From Psychrobacter sp. P2G3 (GTDB lineage Bacteria; Pseudomonadota; Gammaproteobacteria; Pseudomonadales; Moraxellaceae), in assembly GCF_001593285.1 (NCBI RefSeq), contig NZ_CP012529.1:2728001-2792000 (forward strand): 64,000 bases of DNA. Direction: 5' to 3'. Both the position numbers and the translations under genes were made by a program. A model generated the notes under the pieces. The model made no database searches and had not been told where the DNA came from. It saw only the letters and a program-made list of their open reading frames with translations. Positions 55,058 through 63,322 of the stretch are shown in pieces. The number at the start of each line of letters is the position of its first letter. The stretch's first letter is position 1.

Positions 55058-55666
55058 ATGACTTTAAAATCTATCAAACAAGCAAATCGCGTTGTGGCTT
55101 TTGCTGCTATCAGTGCTCTTGGCATGCTTAGCACTTTAGGTCACGCTGCTACTTACGAGCTTGACCCTCACCATACCGCAGTGCGCTTTTCTGTCGATCA
55201 CTTTGGCACCACGACCAACGCTGGTGGCTTCCATAATCTATCGGGCACACTTGAGTACGCACCTGAAGATCAAAAAGGTTTTATAGGGATTACTATCCCT
55301 ATGGGTAGCTTGAGCACAGGCCTCAAAATCTTTGATGGACATCTAAAATCTGCTGACTTTTTTAATGTAGAAAAATACCCAACGGCTTATTTTAAATCTA
55401 CTGAGTGGCAGTTTGATGGCGATAAAGTCAAGGCAGTCAAAGGTGACTTAACGCTGCTTGATAAGACTCACCCTGTGACTTTAACGGCTACTAAGTTTAA
55501 CTGCTATGACAACCCTTTATTAAAAGCTGAAGCTTGTGGTGGTGATTTTGAAACCACTATCGATAGAACCAAATGGGGTATCGATACTTATACAGATGGC
55601 GGTATGATGAAAGACATCAAACTGGTCATTCAAGTAGAAGCCAGCAAAAAGGCAGATCTTAAATAA
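55058..55666 (+). CDS. YceI family periplasmic lipid-binding protein
   Basis: A 202-residue secreted lipocalin-like protein. Signal peptide of about 29 residues ending GHAAT. The mature part begins YELDPHHTAVRFSVDHFGTT and shows the YceI strand pattern, with DGHLKSADFFNVEKYP near 98 and LTLLDKTHPVTLTATKFN near 130. Family members bind isoprenoid quinones or other amphiphilic molecules. That suits a place beside quinone-related genes. It is divergent from doxX, and followed by a terminator. Confidence 0.93.
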   Translation: MTLKSIKQANRVVAFAAISALGMLSTLGHAATYELDPHHTAVRFSVDHFGTTTNAGGFHNLSGTLEYAPEDQKGFIGITIPMGSLSTGLKIFDGHLKSADFFNVEKYPTAYFKSTEWQFDGDKVKAVKGDLTLLDKTHPVTLTATKFNCYDNPLLKAEACGGDFETTIDRTKWGIDTYTDGGMMKDIKLVIQVEASKKADLK

Positions 55667-55721
55667 GGCTGGTTCATCCCCTTAAAACAATATGTAATAA
55701 CACATTATTTAATAGAAGTAG

Positions 55722-55747
55722 GCTGGGTTTTTTAACCCAGCTTTTTT
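55722..55747 (+). terminator. intrinsic terminator after yceI
   Basis: GCTGGGTT pairs with AACCCAGC around a 4-nt T loop and is followed by six T residues. Confidence 0.9.
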
Positions 55748-55760
55748 GATTCTGCGAGAT

Positions 55761-55800
55761 TTTGCAAGGGGAGTTCTACTTAAAGAACTCCCCTTGCAAA
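55761..55800. repeat. perfect 17-bp inverted repeat upstream of the lysR gene
   Basis: TTTGCAAGGGGAGTTCT and its exact complement flank a 6-nt loop (ACTTAA). No T run follows, so it is not an ordinary terminator. Its centre contains GTTCT-6-AGAAC, close to the operator half-sites of promoter modules A-C. It lies 53 bp upstream of the LysR start codon. Confidence 0.85.
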
Positions 55801-55853
55801 GCTATAAGATAAGATAATACGATATAGCGGGCAACGATAATAGGGTAGCTAGG

Positions 55854-56759
55854 ATGGGACAACTAGAAGATATGGCAATGTTTGTACGCATTGTCGAAGC
55901 CGGTAGTATTACTAAAGCCGCTGAGCAGTTAGATGTTGCCAAATCGGCTGTGAGTAGGCGTTTAAAGGATTTAGAGACTCGCTTGGGCAATCAGTTGATA
56001 AGCCGGACCACTCGGCAGTCTAACTTGACCGAGGCTGGTGAGCATTATTACCGACAGGCGAACAATATACTCAGTGAAGTGGACGCACTTAACGAGCAGA
56101 CCAGTGGTGCGCCTACACGCATTGAAGGCACGCTAAAGATGACAGCACCCCTGTCATTTGGGCTTATGCATCTGAATGATGTGATTGATGAGTACGCCAA
56201 TCAACATCCCAATCTAAGCTTTGATTTGGATTTTTCTGATCGACACGTTGACTTGATTGAAGAGGGTTTTGAGTTAGCCATTCGTATTAGAGAGCTACAA
56301 GACTCCAGCTATCAGGCAAAGCGTTTAGCGCTGATTCGTTATGCGCTTTGTGCCAGCCCAGAGTATTTAGAAAAGATGGGAACGCCTGAGACCCTAGAAG
56401 ACTTACAAGAACATGAGTTCTTGCAATATGGTCTGGGCAAAACAAGCACGTTAACCCTGACGGACGCGCAAGGGAAAAAACACAACCATACAATAAACGC
56501 AAAAATCAAAGCGACTAATGGTGAGTTCTTAGTGGATTTGGCAGTGAAAGGTCATGGTATTATTTTTATACCAACCTTTATCGCTTACCAAAGATTGGCC
56601 AAAGGTGAGCTAGTGCCTATTCTTAAGCAGTATCAATTGCCCACCCTTAATGCTTATGCGGTTTACCCTAAGAACCGCTTCTTGTCACAGCGCTGCCGTT
56701 ATTTGATTGACTTTATTGCAGAGCGTTTTGGCGACCATCCTTATTGGGATGAGTTCTGA
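55854..56759 (+). CDS. LysR-type transcriptional regulator, CrgA-like
   Basis: A 301-residue LysR family regulator. The winged helix-turn-helix is at residues 1-60, with MAMFVRIVEAGSITKAAEQL and KSAVSRRLKDLETRLG as the recognition part, followed by the linker and a periplasmic-binding-like effector domain (about 90-300). The type (SAVSRRLKDLE) is the CrgA/YafC/AaeR group, which often controls quinone, pirin and stress genes. It is next to yceI and the MBL-SDR pair. It is the only regulator near the three shared promoter modules. Confidence 0.92.
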   Translation: MGQLEDMAMFVRIVEAGSITKAAEQLDVAKSAVSRRLKDLETRLGNQLISRTTRQSNLTEAGEHYYRQANNILSEVDALNEQTSGAPTRIEGTLKMTAPLSFGLMHLNDVIDEYANQHPNLSFDLDFSDRHVDLIEEGFELAIRIRELQDSSYQAKRLALIRYALCASPEYLEKMGTPETLEDLQEHEFLQYGLGKTSTLTLTDAQGKKHNHTINAKIKATNGEFLVDLAVKGHGIIFIPTFIAYQRLAKGELVPILKQYQLPTLNAYAVYPKNRFLSQRCRYLIDFIAERFGDHPYWDEF

Positions 56760-56882
56760 TAAACAAATACATAATCTGACCTAACATAGTAGAACCCAAC
56801 AGTTTTCTAAAGTCGCTATAAACCTTAAAACAATGTTGCTAGTATTGTCTCAAGATATCCATCAGTCATAAGGAGATGCATT

Positions 56883-58052
56883 ATGGATTTGCAAGCACTA
56901 GGCATGAAAGCGATTAACGACTTTGATAACGTACGCCAAAGTCCACTACCTCAAGAGCGTCTAAACACAGCTCGCAAGCAGGCAAGCGCATTCAGAGAAC
57001 GCTTTATGGATGAGCCACCTGTTCAATTTTATCAAAGCGCCGATATGGTTAGAGTGCCCTACCCAACATGGTACGCTTACAGCGGCGTCTATACCCAAAG
57101 CACTTATAAATTCCCCTACCTTCATATTCTTAACCGTATTTTTATCATTCAATATCATGACTTTTTAGGCGAATTAAAGACTTTGCTGTTCTCTCCTTCT
57201 GATATCGAAGCAGACCGCGAGACGCCGTTTTTTAAGCGCTTAACGGACAAGATGCCCAACTGGTCACCGCTTGAAAGCGTGGTCGCTCCCATCATCCGTG
57301 ATGTGGCAGGTGCACTTGCGGAAGTCGGCTTAGCACCAGAAGATGTTGATTACATCAGCTATGATCATCTGCATACCCAAGATATACGTCGCTGGCTTGG
57401 CACTAAAAATACAGGCACTACAAACACAGGCACGAAAGATAACGCTGCCTACTTCCCTAATGCCAAAATTTTGGTGCATGAGCAAGAGTGGCTAAGTACC
57501 ACTGCCTTGCTGCCAGTGCAAGCGGATTGGTATTGTCCCAACGGCATCGAAGGCGTCGACCCTGATAAAGTCATTAAGTTTACTGGGAGTATCCAATTGG
57601 GCAAAGGCTTGGCGCTGGTGCATACTCCAGGTCATACCGAGGGCAATCATTCACTAGTCGCGCGCGTGCCAGATGGTATAAGAGTCACCTCAGAGAATGG
57701 CGTCGGCGCAGATGCTTACGCTCCAATGAACTCAAAAGTGAATGCCTTTCGCCGTTATGCTCAGCAGACAGGCATGGAAGTCATCCTAAACGGCAACACG
57801 CTTGAAGGCAGTAATGAACAATATATCTCGATGGTCGTTGAAAAAACCATCGCCGGTCCCTCTAAAAACCCTGACTTTCCTAACTGCGCTTCAAGCAGTG
57901 AAGCGACCCCTTACTGGCTTATCCCTGGTCATAAAGTCAGTCATCTCATCGGTGAGGCAAAATTCGGAACTTTACAGAAAAAATCGGAAAAAAGTCGCTC
58001 AGCGCAGACAACTGCCACGAAAGATAGCTCAATGCAAAAGGAAAGTGCCTAA
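56883..58052 (+). CDS. metallo-beta-lactamase-fold protein, unrecognised subgroup
   Basis: A 389-residue protein with MBL-fold signs in the centre: YISYDHLHTQDIRRW near residue 160 resembles HxHxDH (with Asp-His-Leu-His-Thr-Gln-Asp), and LVHTPGHTEGNHSL near 245 matches the third metal motif. Two further His occur in LIPGHKVSHLIG near 345. A short duplicated NTGT(K/T) stretch lies near 175-185. A C-terminal polar tail follows. Substrate unknown. The stop overlaps the next start by one base (TAATG). Confidence 0.78.
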   Translation: MDLQALGMKAINDFDNVRQSPLPQERLNTARKQASAFRERFMDEPPVQFYQSADMVRVPYPTWYAYSGVYTQSTYKFPYLHILNRIFIIQYHDFLGELKTLLFSPSDIEADRETPFFKRLTDKMPNWSPLESVVAPIIRDVAGALAEVGLAPEDVDYISYDHLHTQDIRRWLGTKNTGTTNTGTKDNAAYFPNAKILVHEQEWLSTTALLPVQADWYCPNGIEGVDPDKVIKFTGSIQLGKGLALVHTPGHTEGNHSLVARVPDGIRVTSENGVGADAYAPMNSKVNAFRRYAQQTGMEVILNGNTLEGSNEQYISMVVEKTIAGPSKNPDFPNCASSSEATPYWLIPGHKVSHLIGEAKFGTLQKKSEKSRSAQTTATKDSSMQKESA

Positions 58053-58855
58053 TGGGTTATTTTACCAATAAGACGGTTTATATTACTGGCGCAGCCTCAG
58101 GTATTGGATTAGAGACTGCTAAGCAACTGATTAACCAAGGTTCTAACCTAGTACTGTTTGATGTACAACCGCTTGATGAGGTGCTATCAAGCTTGCAAGC
58201 TATGAATAAAAATGACGCTTCAATTGCAACCTATCAGTTGGATGTGACCGATGCGGATATGACCACTAAGCAAATCGCTACAGCTGCCGAAAGCTTATCG
58301 CCAGATATTTTAATGCATTTCGTGGGGATTACAGGGCCTTGGACTTTTGATGATATGAGCCAAGAGCAATTTGAGCGGGTGATGAACATCAATCTATTCG
58401 GTACACGCAACGTACTGTCTGCTGTGCGTCCGTTTTTATCACGTGGCAAGCAAGTCATGGTTACCGCTTCCATGTCATCCTTCACTGGTAGTTATGGCTA
58501 CAGCTCTTATAGTGCCTCGAAGTTTGCCATTTGGGGCATGATGCAGTCGATAAACTTTGAATGGAAGCCATTGGGTATCGATATTACCGTCTTCGCCCCA
58601 CCGCCGATAGATACACCATTGACACAATCTGAAGTCGGCGTCATGTCGCAAGCTGGCGTCGGTATGAAAAAGTTAGCAGGTGAGCTGAAGATTGAGGGCG
58701 CGGTTAAATCCATGTTAAAAGGCGTAGAAAACCGAGAGTTTCTAGTCGTACCAGGCGTAATAGCGAACTTAATTAGATTACAGTTGCGTTTTTTTCCAGT
58801 GAAATGGGTGAATTGGATAGGCAATAAAACCGTGGCATTGTCCATAAAGAAGTAA
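58052..58855 (+). CDS. SDR family oxidoreductase
   Basis: A 267-residue classical short-chain dehydrogenase. The cofactor motif VYITGAASGIGLETAKQL is at residues 9-26, and the catalytic YSSYSASKFAIW near 147-160 (Tyr-x-x-x-Lys). A hydrophobic C-terminus with FFPVKWVNWIGNKT suggests membrane association. Overlap of start and stop with the MBL gene indicates coupled translation, so the two probably act on related substrates. The usual Asn of the NNAG motif is replaced (HFVGITG). Confidence 0.88.
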   Translation: MGYFTNKTVYITGAASGIGLETAKQLINQGSNLVLFDVQPLDEVLSSLQAMNKNDASIATYQLDVTDADMTTKQIATAAESLSPDILMHFVGITGPWTFDDMSQEQFERVMNINLFGTRNVLSAVRPFLSRGKQVMVTASMSSFTGSYGYSSYSASKFAIWGMMQSINFEWKPLGIDITVFAPPPIDTPLTQSEVGVMSQAGVGMKKLAGELKIEGAVKSMLKGVENREFLVVPGVIANLIRLQLRFFPVKWVNWIGNKTVALSIKK

Positions 58856-58880
58856 ATAGTTTGTTAATTAACTTACAGAC

Positions 58881-58912
58881 AAAAGCCAAGCATATTGCTT
58901 GGCTTTTTTTTG
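58881..58912 (+). terminator. intrinsic terminator after the SDR gene
   Basis: AAAAGCCAAGC pairs with GCTTGGCTTTT around a 5-nt loop and a run of eight T residues. Confidence 0.92.
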
Positions 58913-58933
58913 TGAAAATATACTGATAATAAA

Positions 58934-58970
58934 AAAAGCATCATCTAGTCAAAAGTCAGATGATGCTTTT
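58934..58970 (-). terminator. intrinsic terminator after hdhA-like gene
   Basis: AAAAGCATCATCT pairs with AGATGATGCTTTT; the minus strand continues into T residues. It lies 41 bp beyond the stop of the minus-strand gene. Confidence 0.85.
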
Positions 58971-59010
58971 ACTTTAATACTTTGATTTCAATACTTTTAT
59001 ATCGTCAATT

Positions 59011-59802
59011 TTAATCTAAAGTTTGCACACCGCTACCATTTACAAACAGTGTCTGACCACTCACCCACTCTGATATGGGTGCGGAAAAATACAGCATCGC
59101 ACCAGCGATATCCTCTGCTTCACCTAGACGTTTAATAGGCGTATGCGCTAGCATCTTCTCTTCAATCTCAGGCGTGAGCACTGTTTTTAGTGCGTCCGTT
59201 TGCGTGGCACCAAGGCCAACGGCATTAATACGTACTTCTGGGCCGAAGTCATGAGCTAGGTTGGCTACCATATGGTTCACCGCGGCTTTCGATGCTGCAT
59301 ATCCACTCATATCAGGGCTTTTATTGATACTCGACATCGACGTTGTGATAACGATTGAGCCGTAACCTGACTTTTTCATATGCGGTACACATAGCTGACA
59401 TAGGCGCCATGCGCTAAAGACATTTAACTCAAAATCACGACGGAAGTCATTCACCGAAATCTCAAACGGATTCTCTTGGCCACCACCGCCACCACCAGCG
59501 TTATTAATCAATATGTTGATAGAACCAAATGTTTCCATAGCTTTATCAACCATAGCGACCAAATCTTCATCTTTTAAGATATTACACTCAACCGCCAATG
59601 CTTTGACACCATAGCTTTCGATTTCTTGTGCAGCCGCTTTAGCATCGTCAATTTTTAAATCAGCGATGACAATATTTGCCCCAGCTTGTGCTAAACGTAG
59701 CGCAGAAGCCTTACCAATGCCATTGGCACCGCCAGTCACGATGGCAGTTTTGCCAGATAAATCGAATAATTTATCAAAGGTTTTAGGTTCAAATGCTTGC
59801 AT
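59011..59802 (-). CDS. hdhA: SDR family oxidoreductase, 7-alpha-hydroxysteroid-dehydrogenase-like
   Basis: A 263-residue short-chain dehydrogenase close to E. coli HdhA. The cofactor motif is TAIVTGGANGIGKASALRL near residue 19, the NILINNAGGGGGG motif near 90-102, and the catalytic Ser and YAASKAAVNH near 148-168. The C-terminal HTPIKRLGEAEDIAGAML and the final Gly-Gln-Thr-Leu-Phe-Val-Asn-Gly run follow. The true substrate is unknown; the gene symbol is by resemblance. The ATG has an AAGGAAT site. Confidence 0.85.
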   Translation of the reverse strand: MQAFEPKTFDKLFDLSGKTAIVTGGANGIGKASALRLAQAGANIVIADLKIDDAKAAAQEIESYGVKALAVECNILKDEDLVAMVDKAMETFGSINILINNAGGGGGGQENPFEISVNDFRRDFELNVFSAWRLCQLCVPHMKKSGYGSIVITTSMSSINKSPDMSGYAASKAAVNHMVANLAHDFGPEVRINAVGLGATQTDALKTVLTPEIEEKMLAHTPIKRLGEAEDIAGAMLYFSAPISEWVSGQTLFVNGSGVQTLD

Positions 59803-59875
59803 ACTTATTCCTTATAATAGTTATTTATATCATTCTTTATATTACTGGCTATAAATTGGTTGTCGGCTCTAACTG

Positions 59876-59923
59876 AACCATTTAATAAGTATGCGTGGTT
59901 TGGCGCATACTTATTAAATGGTT
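59876..59923. repeat. perfect 20-bp inverted repeat upstream of hdhA-like gene
   Basis: AACCATTTAATAAGTATGCG and its exact complement flank an 8-nt loop. It starts 74 bp upstream of the SDR start codon. There is no T run on either side. Confidence 0.9.
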
Positions 59924-60043
59924 GATGTGACAAATCATCAGTCTTTTGTAATCGACACTTTACAACGAGAACAGTCGTTATAAAAATATCGTATGTTCCA
60001 GTAGCTATTAGTATTAGAAATTAGCGCTATAAATTTTACCCAT

Positions 60044-60074
60044 AAAAAAAGCCCCACAATGAAGTGAGGCTTTA
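60044..60074 (-). terminator. intrinsic terminator after tRNA-Gly
   Basis: AAAGCCCCAC pairs with GTGAGGCTTT (one mismatch) around a 6-nt loop, with T residues on the minus strand. It lies about 20 bp past the tRNA. Confidence 0.8.
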
Positions 60075-60094
60075 GTGCTCTTTCAAGCCATATT

Positions 60095-60169
60095 TGGAGC
60101 GGGAAAAGAGATTCGAACTCTCGACCCCAACCTTGGCAAGGTTATGCTCTACCACTGAGCTATTCCCGC
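60095..60169 (-). tRNA. tRNA-Gly (GCC)
   Basis: The minus strand folds as a 75-nt tRNA. The acceptor arm is GCGGGAA/TTCCCGC, the D arm contains AGCTCAGTGGTAGAGC, the anticodon loop is CTTGCCAAG with GCC at 60135-60137 (glycine), the T arm contains GTTCGAATC, and the gene-encoded CCA precedes an intrinsic terminator. It is the only tRNA found in the window. Confidence 0.97.
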
Positions 60170-60739
60170 TGGATATCAAACCGTAATATTAATAACTACT
60201 ACGTCTCGATAGGCTGGCTATTTTAGCAAATATTCTGTGAGTGTCAATATGTTTTTTAAAAATTATTGCTAATATTGTTATTTCCAGACTAAGCTAAAGA
60301 GATAATCTGGCATAAACTACTGATTTAATGACAAGTATTAATCGTAAATTGTGTTTGGATTATTTTACGGTGGTAAGAGAAATATATCTGATGTTATGCT
60401 TATTTTGTTAATAACCATACGTTTTACAGTTGTAATATATTCATCTACCCTACTTATAACTTTTTTTATCGCTCACTCTTGTCTCCATGTACTATCACCT
60501 ACCTTGCCTTTCTGTACTTCACTTACAATCATACGTTGTATTGTTACTTTTCCTGCATTGGTTTTACCTCGTTAACATTATTATACTTATGTCTGACAAT
60601 AGTTCGGGTAAAATTTTACTGGTTAGGTAGATTAGCAAACGGTAGTAGAACTTAAATAACAAACTATCATTTTGTCTACTGTACTAATATCAGCTTTGTT
60701 CAACTTTTCTTTTTACTATTTATATCGAGGATATTTATT
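60170..60739. other. 570-bp region without a recognisable gene
   Basis: AT-rich DNA between tRNA-Gly and the M48 gene. A short plus-strand hydrophobic frame (60351-60575) begins at GTG with no ribosome site and resembles nothing I know. The M48 gene promoter probably lies at the right end. Confidence 0.4.
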
Positions 60740-61552
60740 ATGAAAAAACTGCTTACCACTACGGTAATGACAGCTTCACTGTCGGCACTTGCATTGACTG
60801 GCTGTACCAGTACCACAAATAGTGGTGCCGTTGGTGTTGACCGTCAGCAGCTGTTACTAGTCTCGAATGAGCAAGTTTTGCAATTATCAGCGCAAAGTTA
60901 TGCCAAAACAATGCAAGAAGCAAAGGCGCGCGGCTTACTCGACACCAATAAAGCCCAGCTCAATCGTTTAAAGAACATCTCTAACCGTTTAATCGGTCAA
61001 GTTGGTGTGTATCGTCCAGATGCAGTGAAATGGCAATGGGAAGTGCATACTATCAAGTCTGATCAGCTAAATGCCTTTGTCATGCCTGGTGGTAAGATTA
61101 TGTTTTATTCAGGCATCATTGACCGTCTAAACCTGACTGACGATGAGATAGCTGCCATTATGGGTCATGAGATGTCTCATGCGCTTCGTGAACATTCACG
61201 CGAGCGTATCTCACGCGAATATGCCACTCAAACAGGTATCGGTGTAGCAGCCAGTATTTTTGGTTTGTCACAAGGTCAAGCACAGTTAGCAACCGTAGCC
61301 GGCGACCTAGGTCTAAGCCGTCCGCACAGTCGTACACAAGAAGCTGAAGCAGATCAAATTGGTCTTGAGCTAATGGCACGCGCAGGTTACAACCCGCAAG
61401 CTACTATTAGCTTATGGCAAAAAATGCAACGCGCTAGCCAAGGTGAGCCACCACAGTTCTTAAGTACTCACCCGAGTAGCAGCAATCGCATTGTCGAATT
61501 ACAATCATTAATGCCTAAGGTAATGCCGCTATACCAAAAATCACGTCGTTAA
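60740..61552 (+). CDS. M48-family metallopeptidase lipoprotein (LoiP/YcaL-like)
   Basis: A 270-residue zinc protease anchored as a lipoprotein. The lipobox LALTGC lies near residues 17-22. The catalytic motif HEMSH is in AAIMGHEMSHALREHSRE near 140-155, the third zinc ligand Glu is in RTQEAEADQIGLELM near 200, and FLSTHPSSSNRI near 245 is the usual C-terminal conserved stretch. Similar lipoproteins assist outer-membrane quality control. An intrinsic terminator follows. Confidence 0.93.
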   Translation: MKKLLTTTVMTASLSALALTGCTSTTNSGAVGVDRQQLLLVSNEQVLQLSAQSYAKTMQEAKARGLLDTNKAQLNRLKNISNRLIGQVGVYRPDAVKWQWEVHTIKSDQLNAFVMPGGKIMFYSGIIDRLNLTDDEIAAIMGHEMSHALREHSRERISREYATQTGIGVAASIFGLSQGQAQLATVAGDLGLSRPHSRTQEAEADQIGLELMARAGYNPQATISLWQKMQRASQGEPPQFLSTHPSSSNRIVELQSLMPKVMPLYQKSRR

Positions 61553-61904
61553 TCGTGAGTTTTTAGACGTTATATTTTGAGTAAGTTCCTGGAATAAGTT
61601 GCTATAGATCATAACAAGCAGAGTGCAAACCATGTGTTGCGCTCTGCTTTTTTGTATCTCTAGTTAAGAAGCTTTTGCACCAAAAAACCGTTTACTCGAT
61701 AATTTTTGGCAGTTAGAGATTCTGTTCTTTAGAAGTTATATTTCTTAGAAGCCATGCCCAATTTAATAGCGCCCTGTACAGCTAGCAGCGTCTGCTATAA
61801 TGGGCACAATATGTCATTCACAAATTGCTAAATTCTAAATAGTTACCATTAGACAAAATTTATTAAGAAAAAAACATCAAGCAAGAATACATTTAAGGAT
61901 TGCT
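61553..61904. promoter_or_regulatory. bolA-like upstream region
   Basis: The region starts with the M48 terminator. A TATAAT (61796-61801) preceded by GCGTCTGC lies about 104 bp upstream of the bolA-like start and is a candidate -10 box. No convincing -35 box is seen. Confidence 0.4.
61616..61653 (+). terminator. intrinsic terminator after the M48 gene
   Basis: AAGCAGAGTGCAA pairs with TTGCGCTCTGCTT (one G-T pair) around an 8-nt loop and is followed by T residues. Confidence 0.88.
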
Positions 61905-62225
61905 ATGAATACCACACCTACTGCTGATGCTCTAAGTGCCGAGCTACAAGCCCTACAACCTCAGCATATCGAACTGATTAACGAGTCAATGAATCATGCT
62001 GGTTATTTTGAAGGTAAAGAAAGCCACTTTAAACTGACCATCGTGAGTGACGCCTTTGAAGGTAAGCGCTTGGTTGGACGCCACCAATTAATATACGGGC
62101 TGGTTACACCATTACTGACCTCACAAGGCGGCCAAGTACACGCCTTAGCTATTCATGCGTACACACCGACCGAATGGCAAGGCCAAAGCCCTGATAGCCC
62201 GTTATGTGCTGGACAAAACAAGTAG
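61905..62225 (+). CDS. BolA family protein
   Basis: A 106-residue BolA/IbaG-like protein. The family core has ELINESMNHAGYFEGKESHFKL near residues 24-45 and DAFEGKRLVGRHQLIYGLV near 49-68, and HALAIHAYTPTEW near 79-91 carries the conserved His that with monothiol glutaredoxins can bind an iron-sulfur cluster. Ribosome site AAGGATTG. It is in a small plus-strand group with the SirB2-like gene. Confidence 0.93.
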   Translation: MNTTPTADALSAELQALQPQHIELINESMNHAGYFEGKESHFKLTIVSDAFEGKRLVGRHQLIYGLVTPLLTSQGGQVHALAIHAYTPTEWQGQSPDSPLCAGQNK

Positions 62226-62299
62226 TCAGTCATATTCATATAATAATTAGATATTATAAATAAGCTTGCAAATTGCAACTGTAAAGGAAACCACATTCG

Positions 62300-62659
62300 A
62301 TGAAACATTTACATATGCTAATGGCATTACTAGTCGTTGTACTATTTTTATATCAAAGCTATCTGGTATTAAGCGCCAATAGACGGGCACCACGTGTGGT
62401 TAAAATAGCCAATCATATTGTCTATGCTTTAGTCATACTTTCAGGGGCTATGATGCTGATGCAGCTGATGAGTGCGAACGCACCTGTCCAATGGGTATTT
62501 GCTAAAATAATCTTACTTGTCGCTGCCATTAGCGCTAGTATTAAAGCATTCAACAATCATGCGACACCTACCCAAAGAAAAACAGGAATTCTCATTGCGG
62601 CTGTTGCCTACATTGGTATTGTGATACTCGCCTTTGCTAAACCTGCAAACTTATTTTGA
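62300..62659 (+). CDS. SirB2-like membrane protein
   Basis: A 119-residue protein with four hydrophobic spans, matching the SirB2 family: HLHMLMALLVVVLFLYQSYLV at the start and a final FAKPANLF. HLH near the N-terminus and the TPTQRKTG loop are seen. SirB2 proteins are of unknown molecular function. It lies 74 bp after the bolA-like gene, likely in one transcript. Confidence 0.78.
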   Translation: MKHLHMLMALLVVVLFLYQSYLVLSANRRAPRVVKIANHIVYALVILSGAMMLMQLMSANAPVQWVFAKIILLVAAISASIKAFNNHATPTQRKTGILIAAVAYIGIVILAFAKPANLF

Positions 62660-62803
62660 TCCTGATTCGATCGTCGATTTATCCTTAATAAAATTATTAA
62701 CTGCACGAAATTACATTTAATAATTGGTGTATTTTTCAATATCTTAATCACTTTATTTTTGCTATCTTAAACAAATACAATCACTTAGCCTTATGGAGCC
62801 ACT

Positions 62804-63205
62804 ATGAAAACTCTTACTGCAGCGACACTACTAGCATCAGCTGGCATTTTTGGTCTCTCAGGCTGCGCATCTACCGGTAATATCACGCCACAATATGTAC
62901 CGCCAAGTACCTATCAGAACTATAACTGCCAAACACTTAGCCAAGAATATAACCGTGTAAATCGTTATGTTGATGCCGCTCGTAATGAGCAGTCAACTTT
63001 GTCTACTTCAGGTGTCGGTGTTGGGGTTTCTGCTGGACGCTGGGGGATCTCACCTAATATCAGCTTTGGGGTTGGTAAAAGCAACAATACTAAAGCCCGC
63101 GATGCTAAGTTATCACGGCTTTACGGCGAGCGTGACGCGATTGTTCAATCTGCCCGTATCCAGCGTTGTAGCTTCGTCAATGGCGTTAAGATTTATGGTG
63201 AATAA
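62804..63205 (+). CDS. small lipoprotein of unknown function
   Basis: A 133-residue predicted lipoprotein with lipobox GLSGC near residues 17-21. The mature part is rich in Ser, Asn and Gly, with a VGVGVSAGRWGISPNISFGVG patch that hints at a hydrophobic membrane-interacting loop, and two later cysteines. No domain is recognised. The ATG follows ATGGAGCC. A terminator lies downstream. Confidence 0.7.
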   Translation: MKTLTAATLLASAGIFGLSGCASTGNITPQYVPPSTYQNYNCQTLSQEYNRVNRYVDAARNEQSTLSTSGVGVGVSAGRWGISPNISFGVGKSNNTKARDAKLSRLYGERDAIVQSARIQRCSFVNGVKIYGE

Positions 63206-63250
63206 ATAAACTATATATAAAGTCGTTAAGGTATTATCGTTATCTCATCA

Positions 63251-63285
63251 AAAAAGCCAATACGCAATTAACGTATTGGCTTTTT
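63251..63285. terminator. bidirectional terminator between lipoprotein and trxC
   Basis: AAAAAGCCAATACG pairs with CGTATTGGCTTTTT around a 7-nt loop and separates the convergent genes. Confidence 0.92.
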
Positions 63286-63322
63286 GTTGTCTAATCATAA
63301 CGAGCAATAACTCAGTCTAAGA

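Noticed and set aside
60351..60575. Plus-strand hydrophobic frame of 74 codons in the gap after tRNA-Gly.
   Set aside because: It begins at GTG without a ribosome site, has no family motif, and the composition is that of AT-rich noncoding DNA.
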